Assembly (NCBI RefSeq): GCF_002564045.1
Contig: NZ_PDJK01000002.1
Span: forward strand, 4,588,001-4,652,000
Origin: Amycolatopsis sulphurea
Lineage (GTDB): Bacteria; Actinomycetota; Actinomycetes; Mycobacteriales; Pseudonocardiaceae
Direction of reading: 5' to 3'
DNA length: 64,000 nucleotides
Each line of letters opens with the position of its first letter. Positions within the stretch are counted from its first letter, which is position 1. The position numbers and the translations under genes were made by a program. Below are positions 29,094-39,992 of the stretch, piece by piece. The notes beneath the pieces were generated by a model. It had not been told where the DNA came from and searched no databases. It saw only the letters and a list, made by a program, of their open reading frames with translations.

Positions 29094-30452
29094 ATGGCCG
29101 TCCCCGGCTTTCTCGCCCGTGCCCGGATCGTGGCCCCGCCGGGGTGGACCCGCTGGCTGGTCCCGCCCGCCGCGCTGTCGATTCACCTGTCGATCGGCCA
29201 GGCCTACGCGTGGAGCGTGTTCAAGACGCCGCTGGAGAAGACGCTGCACCTGTCGGGTACCGAGTCCGGTCTGCCGTTCCAGCTGGGCATCGTGATGCTC
29301 GGGCTGTCCGCGGCCTTCGGCGGGACCCTGGTCGAGAAGAACGGCCCGCGCTGGGCGATGGCCGTGGCCACGGTGTGCTTCTCCGCCGGCTTCCTGATCT
29401 CCGCGCTCGGCGTCGCCACGGGGCAGTTCTGGCTCGTGGTGGTCGGTTACGGCGGGATCGGCGGCATCGGGCTGGGCATCGGCTACATCTCGCCGGTGTC
29501 CACGCTAATGAAGTGGTTCCCGGACCGGCCGGGGATGGCGACCGGGATCGCGATCATGGGCTTCGGCGGCGGCGCGCTGGTCGCCTCGCCGTGGTCCTCG
29601 GCGATGCTCGGCGGCCATCCGGAGACGAGCGACATCGCGGTGGCCTTCTTGGTGCACGGGCTGGTGTACGCGGTGTTCATGGCGCTCGGCGTGCTGCTGG
29701 TGCGCGTGCCCGCGGACGGCTGGCGCCCGGCCGGCTGGTCACCGGAGGCGGACGCGGCCAAGCCGCTGGTCTCCACCGCGAACGTCTCCGCGGCCAACGC
29801 CATCAAGACGCCGCAGTTCTGGCTCTTGTGGATCGTGTTGTGCCTCAACGTCACGGCGGGCATCGGCATCCTGGAGAAAGCCGCGCCGATGATCACGGAC
29901 TTCTTCAAGGACACCTCGGCCCCGGTCGGCACGGCCGCCGCGGCCGGGTTCGTCGCGATGCTTTCGCTGACCAACATGCTCGGCCGGTTCGTCTGGTCCT
30001 CGCTGTCGGATATGGCCGGGCGTAAGAACATCTACCGGTTCTACCTCGGCGTGGGCGCGCTGCTGTACCTGGTGATCGCGCTGACCACGAACAGCTCGAA
30101 GCTGCTGTTCGTGCTGTGCGCCATGCTGATCCTTTCCTTCTACGGCGGCGGGTTCTCGACCCTCCCGGCGTATCTGAAGGACCTGTTCGGCACCTATCAG
30201 GTCGGCGCGATCCACGGCCGGCTGCTCACCGCCTGGTCGGTGGCCGGGGTGCTCGGGCCGCTGATCGTGGACGGGATCGCGGACAGCGAGAAGGCGGCCG
30301 GCAAGACCGGCCCGGATCTCTACTCGACGTCCTTTTCCATCATGATCGGCCTGCTGGTGGTCGGCTTCGTCGCCAACGAACTCGTGCGCCCGGTCAAGGC
30401 GCGCTACCACGAACCGGTCCAGGAGATTCCGGTGGGAAGTGAGGCCCGATGA
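29094..30452 (+). CDS. OFA-family MFS transporter (oxalate/formate antiporter-like)
   Basis: 452 residues from ATG 29094, which follows GGAGGA by 9 nt. About twelve membrane segments. Family features: SIHLSIGQAYAWSVFKTPLE in helix 1, FGGTLVEKNGPRWAM at the helix 2-3 loop, GIGLGIGYISPVSTLMKWFP in the centre and YGGGFSTLPAYLKDLFG in the second half. Substrates of this group include small carboxylates, but none can be assigned here. Its stop codon overlaps the start of a 46-residue partner (ATGA), a fixed arrangement for some actinobacterial OFA transporters. Confidence 0.87.
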   Translation: MAVPGFLARARIVAPPGWTRWLVPPAALSIHLSIGQAYAWSVFKTPLEKTLHLSGTESGLPFQLGIVMLGLSAAFGGTLVEKNGPRWAMAVATVCFSAGFLISALGVATGQFWLVVVGYGGIGGIGLGIGYISPVSTLMKWFPDRPGMATGIAIMGFGGGALVASPWSSAMLGGHPETSDIAVAFLVHGLVYAVFMALGVLLVRVPADGWRPAGWSPEADAAKPLVSTANVSAANAIKTPQFWLLWIVLCLNVTAGIGILEKAAPMITDFFKDTSAPVGTAAAAGFVAMLSLTNMLGRFVWSSLSDMAGRKNIYRFYLGVGALLYLVIALTTNSSKLLFVLCAMLILSFYGGGFSTLPAYLKDLFGTYQVGAIHGRLLTAWSVAGVLGPLIVDGIADSEKAAGKTGPDLYSTSFSIMIGLLVVGFVANELVRPVKARYHEPVQEIPVGSEAR

Positions 30453-30589
30453 GCACCTCGACCCCGGCCGAGGGCCGGTCCGCCGGACGTACCGCACTGC
30501 TGGTGTTCGCCTGGGTATGGGTGCTGGCCCCGTTCGCCTACGGCGTGGTCGAGCTGATCGCGAAAGTGGTCGACCTGTTCGGCGGCTGA
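30449..30589 (+). CDS. small membrane subunit of the OFA transporter, 46 aa
   Basis: A 46-residue ORF starting MSTSTPAEGRSAGRTALLVF and ending VVELIAKVVDLFGG, with one membrane helix (LLVFAWVWVLAPFAYGVVEL). The ATG overlaps the TGA of the transporter, and the transporter's last codons supply the Shine-Dalgarno region. It matches the short MFS transporter small-subunit proteins found next to OFA transporters (family knowledge). A 1:1 complex is inferred from coupling. Confidence 0.75.
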   Translation: MSTSTPAEGRSAGRTALLVFAWVWVLAPFAYGVVELIAKVVDLFGG

Positions 30590-30648
30590 GCACAGCGGCG
30601 CCCACACTGTCCTTTGTGGTCAGTGCGGGGCTCGCTGCAGCCGGGCGG

Positions 30649-30762
30649 TCAGGCCGTTCGCTGCGCGACCCGCTTGAGGTACCAGACGGTCCAGGCGGTG
30701 GTGACCAGCGCGACGACCGGCTCGATCAGGCCGGTCACGGTGGCCGCGACCGGGATCGGCAA
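30649..30762 (-). pseudogene. possible small membrane protein or remnant
   Basis: The minus strand reads PIPVAATVTGLIEPVVALVT followed by TAWTVWYLKRVAQRTA and a stop, one membrane helix with a basic tail. The only start is TTG 30762 without a ribosome-binding site, and the upstream residues become unlikely. It may be the tail of a lost gene. Confidence 0.25.
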
Positions 30763-30924
30763 GGAGCCGGCTTGAGCGCCGGGTGCCTCGGAGGCGGGGT
30801 GGGTGTCGGTGGCTGGTTTGAGCGCGTGGTTCGGTCCGGGTGTCTGGTGCGTCGATCGGGCTCTATCAAGCCGGTTGCGCTCGGAGGTGGTTGCTTGGCA
30901 AGGGATTCACCGCGTTTCCTGCTC

Positions 30925-31020
30925 GTGGAGCGTGCGTGGTCCTGGGCGGTGTGGCCGCGTTGTTCGATCCCCGGTGCGGATGAGTGCCGCCAGCTCGCGG
31001 TGCTCGGAAACGACGTGTGA
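30925..31020 (-). pseudogene. degraded duplicate of the 3' end of the GntR-type regulator
   Basis: The stretch containing GCCAGCTCGCGGTGCTCGG matches 31190-31300 inside the FCD domain of the neighbouring regulator with scattered mismatches and small gaps. Flanking blocks (30853-30895 versus 31065-31105; 30603-30625 versus 31133-31155) also match. The copy has no intact frame, so it is a decayed partial duplication. Confidence 0.5.
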
Positions 31021-31172
31021 GAGATCCGCTGTGTCACGGCGCACGGTCCCGGACGGAGCCTCGCTCGTTGATCAAGTCCGTTGCGCACGCAGGTGGTGGC
31101 CCGGCAAGACCTTCATCCTGTCACCTGGCCACACTGTCCTTTATGGTCAGTTCGGCGCTGATCCGCGGGCAG

Positions 31173-31847
31173 TTACCCGCGGAGTTCGGCGAGCAGGCTC
31201 TGCCGTGCGGAGTGTACGTGGTCCTCGGCGGCGCGGGCGAGCCGTTCGGTCTCCCCGGCACGGATGAGCGTCGCCAGCTCGCGGTGCTCGGCGACCACGC
31301 GCGCGCGGTAGTGGCGGTGGCTCAGGGAAATCCGCTGCAGCTGGAACAGGAACACCTGTGAGCGCACCGCATGCCACGCCTCGCGGAGCCGGGTGTTGCC
31401 CGCGGCGGCGTACACCTGGTCGTGGAACGCGATGTCCAGGGCCAGCAGGCGCGGGCCGTCGGCGTCTTCGCGGACCGCGGTGGTCAGCTCGGCGACGAGG
31501 GCGTCCAGCCCGGCCAGCTCGTCCGGCGTGGCGTGCGTGTGCGCGGTCGTGGCGGCCAGCCGGTCCAGTGCGGCGCGGACGGAGTAGACCTCTTCCACGT
31601 CCGCGGCGGTCACCTCGACCACGGTGGTCGGCCGGTGCCAGCCGCCGTGGATCAAGCCCTCGCGGGAGAGCAGCGCCAGGCCTTCCCGGACCGAACCGCG
31701 GCTGATCCCCAGCGAAGTGGCCAGCTCGACCTCGCGCAGCGGGGCGCCGGGACGGAAGTGACCGGCGAAGATCGCTTCCCGCACCCGGTCGGCGGCCTCC
31801 TCGGCGAGCCCGCGGCGGGCCGCCTTCCGGAGCTGGGTGACTTCCAC
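31173..31847 (-). CDS. GntR-family regulator, FadR/FCD subgroup
   Basis: 224 residues. N-terminal winged helix: [20 protein letters not shown] then [20 protein letters not shown] (recognition helix). C-terminal FCD ligand domain (~85-220), with metal-type residues in [16 protein letters not shown] and [12 protein letters not shown]. It is divergent from the VOC-SDR pair with an A/T-rich interval holding TGTC-type half sites, so autoregulation and control of those two genes is the natural reading. The ligand is probably a small carboxylate (family knowledge). Confidence 0.85.
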   Translation of the reverse strand: MEVTQLRKAARRGLAEEAADRVREAIFAGHFRPGAPLREVELATSLGISRGSVREGLALLSREGLIHGGWHRPTTVVEVTAADVEEVYSVRAALDRLAATTAHTHATPDELAGLDALVAELTTAVREDADGPRLLALDIAFHDQVYAAAGNTRLREAWHAVRSQVFLFQLQRISLSHRHYRARVVAEHRELATLIRAGETERLARAAEDHVHSARQSLLAELRG

Positions 31848-31850
31848 GGG

Positions 31851-31873
31851 TTAATGTTGACATTTGGACATTC
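31851..31873. promoter_or_regulatory. candidate GntR operator in the divergent interval
   Basis: AATGTTGACATTTGGACATT contains ATGTTGACAT (imperfect dyad) and spaced TGTC half sites, within the most A/T-rich stretch of the neighbourhood, 4-26 bp from the regulator's start. Its position and composition suit FCD-type regulators. Confidence 0.45.
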
Positions 31874-31916
31874 GCGAGTCAACGTGGGGTCACGAAGCCG
31901 AGCCCGAGGAGTGCGC

Positions 31917-32339
31917 ATGTCCGTCCGCCCCGCGTTCCACCTGGCCGTTCCGGTCGACGACCTGGGCCGCGCCCGCGCGTTCTACGGCGGGGTGCTCGGG
32001 CTCGCCGAGGGCCGCTCGGCACCGTCCTGGGTGGACTGGAACTTCCACGGCCACCAGGTGGTCACGCATCTGGTGCCGGGAGCGCGGGCGGAGGCGGGCC
32101 GCAATCCGGTCGACGGGCACGAGGTGCCGGTGCCGCATTTCGGGCTGGTGCTCGACGTGGCCGGGTTCCACGAGCTGGCCGGGCGGCTGCGGGCCGCGGG
32201 CACCGAGTTCGTGATCGAGCCGTATCAGCGTTTCGCCGGGGAGCCGGCGGAGCAGTGGACCATGTTCCTGCACGATCCGGCCGGCAATGCCTTGGAATTC
32301 AAGGCGTTTCGTGACGAGTCGCAGTTGTTCGCTATATGA
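31917..32339 (+). CDS. VOC-family (glyoxalase/dioxygenase-like) protein
   Basis: 140 residues from ATG 31917 with GAGGAG 5 nt upstream. Two beta-alpha-beta-beta-beta units: [20 protein letters not shown] and, in the second half, [19 protein letters not shown] followed by [15 protein letters not shown]. His and Glu at the usual metal positions (FHLAV and ALEFK) suggest an active metal site. The reaction is unknown. Its stop overlaps the next start (ATGA), so it is co-translated with the SDR enzyme. Confidence 0.8.
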   Translation: MSVRPAFHLAVPVDDLGRARAFYGGVLGLAEGRSAPSWVDWNFHGHQVVTHLVPGARAEAGRNPVDGHEVPVPHFGLVLDVAGFHELAGRLRAAGTEFVIEPYQRFAGEPAEQWTMFLHDPAGNALEFKAFRDESQLFAI

Positions 32340-33079
32340 ACGTCCTGGTCACGGGTGCCTCGCGCGGGATCGGGCGCGCCATCGCCGTCGCCTTCGCCAC
32401 CCGGGGCGACCGAATCGCCGTCCACTGTGGATCGAACCGGGAGGCGGCCCGGGAGACGCTGGAGGCGTTGCCCGGTTCCGGGCATGTGCTGGTGTCCGGC
32501 GACCTGGGCAATCCGGCCGCCGCGCAGTGGCTCGCCGACATCGCGGAGAAGCAGCTCGGCGGGGTCGACGTGCTGGTCAACAACGCCGCGGTCGGCACTT
32601 CGGCGGAGACGGCCACCCCGATCGCGGACGTCTCCTACGAGCACTGGCAGGAGGTCTGGCGTTCCACAGTGGACGTGAACCTGCTGGGCGCGGCCAACAT
32701 CTCGTTCCATTTCGCGCGGCATCTGATCGCCCGCGGCGCGCCGGGCCGGATCGTGAACATCGGCTCGCGCGGGGCGTTCCGCGGGGAGCCCGAGCATCCG
32801 GCGTACGGGGCGAGCAAGGCGGCGCTGCACGCGCTCGGCCAGTCTCTCGCGGTCGCACTGGCCCCGCACGGGATTTCGGTCACCTCGGTCGCGCCGGGCT
32901 TCACCGCCACCGAGCGGCAGGCCGGGCGGCTGACCGAGGAGATCCGCGAGCAGAGCCCGTTCGGCCGGGTCGCCGAGCCGGAGGAGGTCGCCGACGCGGT
33001 GGTGTTCCTCGCCTCGGCGGAGGCGACCTGGGCCTCCGGTGCGATCCTCGATCTCAACGGGGCCTCGCACCTGCGCTGA
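32336..33079 (+). CDS. short-chain dehydrogenase/reductase
   Basis: 247 residues, classical SDR length. Cofactor motif [11 protein letters not shown] at residue 6; VLVNNAAVG after strand 4; catalytic Ser in RIVNIGSRG, then [12 protein letters not shown] with the YxxxK pair; C-terminal [16 protein letters not shown](P)H-dependent oxidation or reduction of a small molecule, probably in the pathway controlled by the divergent GntR regulator. The ATG overlaps the VOC stop codon. Confidence 0.87.
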   Translation: MNVLVTGASRGIGRAIAVAFATRGDRIAVHCGSNREAARETLEALPGSGHVLVSGDLGNPAAAQWLADIAEKQLGGVDVLVNNAAVGTSAETATPIADVSYEHWQEVWRSTVDVNLLGAANISFHFARHLIARGAPGRIVNIGSRGAFRGEPEHPAYGASKAALHALGQSLAVALAPHGISVTSVAPGFTATERQAGRLTEEIREQSPFGRVAEPEEVADAVVFLASAEATWASGAILDLNGASHLR

Positions 33080-33086
33080 GAATCCG

Positions 33087-35399
<2,313 letters not shown>

Positions 35400-35426
35400 G
35401 TCCTCATCGTGCGCCTGATTGGCCGG

Positions 35427-35525
35427 TTACCCAAGTCGGCGCGGCGACTCCGCCCGCCGGAGGCCTCGATCAGCTGCCGCTACTACGAAAAGCAGCACGC
35501 TGACTACGACGAGTACTACCGCCAA
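35427..35525 (-). CDS. possible 32-aa membrane peptide upstream of the molybdoenzyme
   Basis: TTG start at 35525, with GGAGG 10 nt upstream, gives AVVLVVVSVLLFVVAAAD followed by a basic tail and TAA, 27 nt before the molybdoenzyme start. One membrane helix. It uses the rare codon GTA several times, which argues against or reflects a special origin. The opposite strand is also open, so the call is tentative. Confidence 0.35.
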   Translation of the reverse strand: MAVVLVVVSVLLFVVAAADRGLRRAESPRRLG

Positions 35526-35590
35526 TCGGTGTAGTCCTCCGGAATCAGCCTGAACTGTGCTGCCCGGCCTGTGTATAGGGGCCGGAAAGC

Positions 35591-35846
35591 GGTGAAGGGC
35601 ATCTTCACGGACTCAGCGTCCAGGGTGTCGGCAAAGTCGGCGTGGAGGGCCCTGCGTAGCTGCGGAGGTCTGTGAAGGGTCCCTTCACGGACTCTGAGTC
35701 CGTGAAGGGCCCCTTCACGGACCCGAAACCGGTCCGGCGCACGCCACGAGGTGGTCGCGCACACCTCCGCATCGCCCGCTGCAGGGTCCCCGACCAACTT
35801 TGCCGGGCCCCTGGACGCGGAGTCCGTGAAGATGCCCTTCACCGCC
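35591..35846. repeat. dispersed palindromic element, copy D (with terminal inverted repeats)
   Basis: The most complete copy, about 256 bp. The ends are inverted repeats: left GGTGAAGGGCATCTTCACGG, then CAGCGTCCAGGG and CGGCAAAGTCGG; right, read on the other strand, GGTGAAGGGCATCTTCACGG, then CCGCGTCCAGGG and CGGCAAAGTTGG. Inside lie the double hairpin (about 35670-35727) and the conserved arm beginning CGAAACCGGTCCGGCGCACG. No protein is encoded and no clear target-site duplication is visible. This layout is MITE-like. Confidence 0.85.
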
Positions 35847-35867
35847 ATGCTCGGGGGCGGCGCAGCG

Positions 35868-36185
35868 TCAGCCGGAGCCCACCTGGTACTCGATCGAGGT
35901 CTCGTTCACGCCGGGGCCGCGCACCTCGTGCACGGTGACCGCGGCGGCCACCAGGACCACCAGGCCGATCAGCGCGGCGATCCCCGGCCAGCGGCTCGGG
36001 GCCGCCGTGCCGTAGCCCGCGCCGTGGCCGGCGGAGCGCGCGCGGCGTTCGCGGCGGCGCTTCTTCTTCAGCTCCTTCTTCGCGCCGAGCCACGCGTCCA
36101 GCTCGGCGTGCTTGCGCCATTCCGGGTCGATCAGGTCCGGATGGGTCTCGATCGAGTAGTCGTCCGGATCCTCCGGCCGGGTCAT
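35868..36185 (-). CDS. single-pass membrane protein, hypothetical
   Basis: 105 residues from ATG 36185 with GAGGTGG upstream. A cytoplasmic N-terminus ([20 protein letters not shown]), a strongly basic stretch ([19 protein letters not shown]), then one helix ([20 protein letters not shown]) and a short outer tail. It is divergent from valS (60 bp) and conserved in style with small proteins beside actinobacterial valS, but the function is unknown. Confidence 0.7.
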   Translation of the reverse strand: MTRPEDPDDYSIETHPDLIDPEWRKHAELDAWLGAKKELKKKRRRERRARSAGHGAGYGTAAPSRWPGIAALIGLVVLVAAAVTVHEVRGPGVNETSIEYQVGSG

Positions 36186-36231
36186 CCTTGCCACCTCTTT
36201 CCCCCTGAGCGAGCCCGCGGCGGCGGGTTCG

Positions 36232-36245
36232 TAGACTTGTCCATT
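36232..36245 (+). promoter_or_regulatory. valS -10 box, leaderless promoter
   Basis: TAGACT at 36232-36237 is followed by 8 nt and then the GTG start of valS, with no Shine-Dalgarno sequence. Transcription from such a box would begin at or next to the GTG. Confidence 0.55.
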
Positions 36246-38873
36246 GTGACCGAGAACGCTCCGCAGCAGAAAACCGACCTTCCGGGTGCCTGGGACCCGG
36301 CCGCCGAAGAAGCCCCGATGTACGACCGCTGGGTAGCGGCCGGGTACTTCACGGCCGATGCCTCGTCGGACAAGCCGCCGTTCTCGATCGTACTGCCGCC
36401 GCCGAACGTCACCGGCAGCCTGCACATGGGCCACGCGCTCAACCACACCCTGATGGACGCGATGAGCCGCCGCCGCCGGATGCAGGGCTACGAGGTGCTC
36501 TGGCTGCCGGGCATGGACCACGCGGGCATCGCCACGCAGAACGTGGTGGAGCGCCAGCTCGCGGGGGAAGGGCTCTCCCGCCACGACCTGGGCCGGGAGA
36601 AGTTCGTCGACCGCGTCTGGGAGTGGAAGGCCGAGTACGGCGGCCGGATCCTCGGCCAGATGAAGCGGCTGGGCGACAGCGTGGACTGGTCGCGTGAGCG
36701 GTTCACCATGGACGAGAACCTGTCCCGGGCTGTGCAGACGGTCTTCAAGAACTTCTACGACGCGGGCCTGATCTACCGTGCCGAGCGGATCATCAACTGG
36801 TGCCCGCGCTGCCAGACCGCGCTGTCGGACATCGAGGTGGACCACAGCGAGGACGAGGGCGAACTCGTCTCCATCCGCTACGGCGGGGGCGCGGACGCGA
36901 TCGTCGTGGCGACCACCCGCGCGGAGACCATGCTGGGCGACACCGGCGTCGCCGTGCACCCCGAGGACGAGCGGTACGCACACCTGGTCGGCACCGAGGT
37001 CGAGCTGCCGCTGACCGGGCGTCGCATTCCGATCGTCGCGGACCGCCACGTTGACCCGGAGTTCGGTACCGGCGCGGTGAAGGTGACCCCGGCGCACGAT
37101 CCGAACGACTTCGAGATCGGCCGCCGGCACGACCTGCCCATGCTGACCGTGATGAACGAGCGCGCGGAGATCACCGTGGCGGGCCCGTTCGAGGGGCTGG
37201 ACCGGTTCGAGGCGCGCCCGGCCGTGGTCGCCGCGCTGCGCGAGGACGGCCGGATCGTCGCGGAGAAGCGGCCGTACCTGCATTCGGTGGGGCACTGCTC
37301 GCGGTGCGACACCGTGGTGGAGCCGCGGCTGTCGCTGCAGTGGTGGGTCAAGGTGGCGGAGCCGGCCAAGGCCGCGGGCGACGCGGTGCGCGACGGCCGC
37401 ACGAAGGTGCACCCGGCCGAGCTGGAGAAGCGGTACTTCGACTGGGTCGACAACATGCACGACTGGACGATCTCGCGCCAGCTGTGGTGGGGGCACCGGA
37501 TCCCGGTCTGGTACGGCCCGGACGGCGAGGTCGTGTGCGTCGGCCCGGACGAGCAGCCGCCGTCCGGCGAGGGCTGGACCCGGGATCCGGACGTGCTCGA
37601 CACCTGGTTCTCCTCGGGCCTGTGGCCGATGTCCACCATGGGCTGGCCGGAGCAGACCGCGGACCTGGCGAAGTTCTATCCGACCAGCGTCCTGTCCACC
37701 GGCTACGACATCCTGTTCTTCTGGGTCGTGCGGATGATGATGTTCGGCGTGCAGGAGATGGACGGCCGGCCGCCGTTCGACCACGTCTACCTGCACGGGC
37801 TGATCCGCGACGCGAACGGCAAGAAGATGTCGAAGTCGCGCGGCAACGTGATCGATCCGCTGGAGTGGATGGACGCCTACGGGGCCGACGCCACCCGGTT
37901 CACCCTCGCCCGCGGCGCGAACCCGGGCGCGGACATGGCGCTGGCCGACGAATGGGCCGCGGGCTCGCGCAACTTCTGCACGAAGCTGTGGAACGCCAGC
38001 AAGTTCGCCATGATGAACGGCGCGGACGCCACCGGTGCGCTGCCCGCGCCCGGGGAGCTGACCGAGGCGGACCGCTGGATCCTCGGCAGGCTGGCCGCGC
38101 TCGTGTCCGAAGTGGACGAACTGTTCGAGCAGTTCCAGTTCGCCAAGGTGGCGAACGCGCTGTACCAGTTCACCTGGAACGAGCTGTGCGACTGGTATCT
38201 CGAACTGGCGAAGGTGGCGCTGTACCAGGGCGACGAGGCCCGGGTCGCGGCCACGCGCGCGGTGCTCGGGCACGTGCTGGACGCGGTGCTGCGGCTGCTG
38301 CACCCGTTCATCCCGTTCGTCACCGAGAAGCTGTGGACCGCGCTGACCGGCGGGGAGTCGCTGGTGATCGCGGCCTGGCCGAAGCCGATCGAGGGCTACG
38401 CGGATCCGGCCGCCGCCGCGCGGATCTCGGATGTGCAGAAGCTGGTCACCGAGATCCGCCGGTTCCGGGCCGATCAGGGCCTGAAGCCGGGGCAGAAGGT
38501 GGTCGCGCGGCTCGCCGGGGAGGCGCTCCCGGCCGGGCACGAGGACGCGATTCGCTCGCTGGTCCGGCTCACCCCGCCCGACGATGGATTCGCGGTGAGT
38601 GCCTCGCTTGAGGTGGCGCTGGCCGGTGGCGTGGTCACCGTCGAGCTGGACACCTCCGGCACCATCGACGTGGCCGCCGAACGCAAGCGGCTGCAGAAGG
38701 ATCTCGGTGCGGCACAGAAGGAACTGGCTCAGACCGAGGGCAAGCTCGGCAACGAGTCGTTCATCGCGAAGGCCCCCGCTCCGGTGATCGAGAAGATCAA
38801 GGTGCGCCGGGAGACCGCCGTGGCGGACATCGCCCGGATCGAGGCGCGGCTGGCTGCGTTGCCCGCTTCCTAG
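36246..38873 (+). CDS. valS: valyl-tRNA synthetase
   Basis: 875 residues from GTG 36246 ([17 protein letters not shown] follows). Class I signatures: HMGH at residues 60-63 and KMSKS at 527-531. The editing domain contains [20 protein letters not shown] and [17 protein letters not shown]. The zinc-site region has [11 protein letters not shown] and [11 protein letters not shown]. The C-terminal ~70 residues form the tRNA-binding coiled coil ([20 protein letters not shown]). Length is normal for bacterial ValRS. It is probably leaderless and ends at a strong terminator. Confidence 0.98.
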   Translation: MTENAPQQKTDLPGAWDPAAEEAPMYDRWVAAGYFTADASSDKPPFSIVLPPPNVTGSLHMGHALNHTLMDAMSRRRRMQGYEVLWLPGMDHAGIATQNVVERQLAGEGLSRHDLGREKFVDRVWEWKAEYGGRILGQMKRLGDSVDWSRERFTMDENLSRAVQTVFKNFYDAGLIYRAERIINWCPRCQTALSDIEVDHSEDEGELVSIRYGGGADAIVVATTRAETMLGDTGVAVHPEDERYAHLVGTEVELPLTGRRIPIVADRHVDPEFGTGAVKVTPAHDPNDFEIGRRHDLPMLTVMNERAEITVAGPFEGLDRFEARPAVVAALREDGRIVAEKRPYLHSVGHCSRCDTVVEPRLSLQWWVKVAEPAKAAGDAVRDGRTKVHPAELEKRYFDWVDNMHDWTISRQLWWGHRIPVWYGPDGEVVCVGPDEQPPSGEGWTRDPDVLDTWFSSGLWPMSTMGWPEQTADLAKFYPTSVLSTGYDILFFWVVRMMMFGVQEMDGRPPFDHVYLHGLIRDANGKKMSKSRGNVIDPLEWMDAYGADATRFTLARGANPGADMALADEWAAGSRNFCTKLWNASKFAMMNGADATGALPAPGELTEADRWILGRLAALVSEVDELFEQFQFAKVANALYQFTWNELCDWYLELAKVALYQGDEARVAATRAVLGHVLDAVLRLLHPFIPFVTEKLWTALTGGESLVIAAWPKPIEGYADPAAAARISDVQKLVTEIRRFRADQGLKPGQKVVARLAGEALPAGHEDAIRSLVRLTPPDDGFAVSASLEVALAGGVVTVELDTSGTIDVAAERKRLQKDLGAAQKELAQTEGKLGNESFIAKAPAPVIEKIKVRRETAVADIARIEARLAALPAS

Positions 38874-38897
38874 CGGGGGTCCAGCCGTCTTCCTTTC

Positions 38898-38929
38898 CGA
38901 TGCCACGCGGCCCAGGCCGCGTGGCATCG
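38898..38929 (+). terminator. valS rho-independent terminator
   Basis: A perfect 14-bp stem (CGATGCCACGCGGC and its complement) with a CCAG loop, followed by CTTTTG. It lies 24 nt after the valS stop. Confidence 0.9.
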
Positions 38930-38962
38930 CTTTTGTCCGTGCCTGCTTCCTGAGCGGTGGAG

Positions 38963-39004
38963 GGGCCTCGTGGTGGCTGTGCCGGAGTGGCCACCACGAG
39001 GCCC
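38963..39004 (-). terminator. terminator hairpin of the SGNH hydrolase gene
   Basis: Perfect 15-bp arms (GGGCCTCGTGGTGGC and its complement) around a 12-nt loop, 19 bp beyond the stop of the minus-strand hydrolase. Together with the valS terminator it insulates convergent genes. Confidence 0.75.
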
Positions 39005-39022
39005 GACGCCGGCGGCGGTGAC

Positions 39023-39898
39023 TCAGCCGCCCAGCTGCTGCCGGATCACCCCGGCGATCCCGGCCATTCCCGCGGCGAGCGGGTGGTACGCGGCCGCGGC
39101 GAACAGGTTCGTGTCCTTCCCGTTGATCCACGCCGCGTCGCCGGCGCAGGCATCGTGCCCGGCGGACGGGGTGTAGATGTCCACATAGGACGCTTGACCG
39201 TCGGCCCGTACGGCGTCTTCGATCGCCGAGTTCAGGGCTTCTTCGACGCTGGAGAGCCAGGCGTAGTCACCGTCCGCGAACGGCAGGACCTCCGGGCAGC
39301 GGCCGGATTCCGGGGCGATCCGGGGATAGCCGACGGCGAGTACCCGCGCCCGCGGCGAGCGCGCGTGGATCCCCGCCAGCACCTGCCGCACGCGTTCCCC
39401 TGTCACCGGGAGCAGCGCCTTGATCGTGTCCACCCCGTCCACCGTGAAGTGCTGCCGGCACGGGCTCCCGGTGGGATCGCCCGGTCGCAGCCCGGGGCAG
39501 GTGCCGATGAGCTTGCCGAACACCTCGGAGTCGTTGCCGCCGATGCCGAGGGTGACCAGGTCCGTGTCCGGGCGCAGGGCGGAGAACTGCGGCGGGTTGA
39601 CGCCCAGCGGCACCTGCTGCGCCTGCGTCATGTGCGTGGTGTCCGCGCTGGAGCAGCTGACGTCGGTGGCGGAGTCCACGTGCAGGGCCGCGGCGACGCG
39701 CGCCGGATAGTTGCCTGTCGATCTCGCGCAGCCCAGCGGATCGAGCCGGAGAACGGGGATGAACGGCCCGGCGGTGTAGGAGTCGCCGAGCGCCACGTAG
39801 TGCCGGAAACCGGGCTGTGCGGCGGATGCGGCCGTCGCCGAGGTGCCGAGCAGTGCGAGCGCGGCCAGCATCGCGAGCACGATCCGGGTGGGGCGCAT
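39023..39898 (-). CDS. secreted SGNH/GDSL hydrolase
   Basis: 291 residues from ATG 39898, with AAGGGA upstream. Signal peptide MRPTRIVLAMLAALALLGTS with an Ala-rich cleavage region. SGNH blocks: YVALGDSYTAG (nucleophile Ser), the Gly and Asn of GIGGNDSEV, and AYHPLAAGM with the catalytic His near the C-terminus. Cysteines (CARS, CSSAD, CPGL, PCRQ, RCPE, DACAG) indicate a disulfide-rich extracellular lipase/esterase like Streptomyces SGNH enzymes. It is inserted between valS and folC. Confidence 0.85.
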   Translation of the reverse strand: MRPTRIVLAMLAALALLGTSATAASAAQPGFRHYVALGDSYTAGPFIPVLRLDPLGCARSTGNYPARVAAALHVDSATDVSCSSADTTHMTQAQQVPLGVNPPQFSALRPDTDLVTLGIGGNDSEVFGKLIGTCPGLRPGDPTGSPCRQHFTVDGVDTIKALLPVTGERVRQVLAGIHARSPRARVLAVGYPRIAPESGRCPEVLPFADGDYAWLSSVEEALNSAIEDAVRADGQASYVDIYTPSAGHDACAGDAAWINGKDTNLFAAAAYHPLAAGMAGIAGVIRQQLGG

Positions 39899-39992
39899 GG
39901 AGATCCCTTCGGCGGGGAACGCGGGACGGGCTCCACTTTCGGCCCGGATCGGGAGCGTTGCCTGCCGCCGTTCGGGTGGTCGGCCGCGAGGT

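Noticed and set aside
35868-39131. 1087-residue minus-strand frame opposite valS
   Set aside because: Only its last 105 codons (from ATG 36185) look like a protein; the rest is the antisense of valS, an effect of GC-rich third positions.
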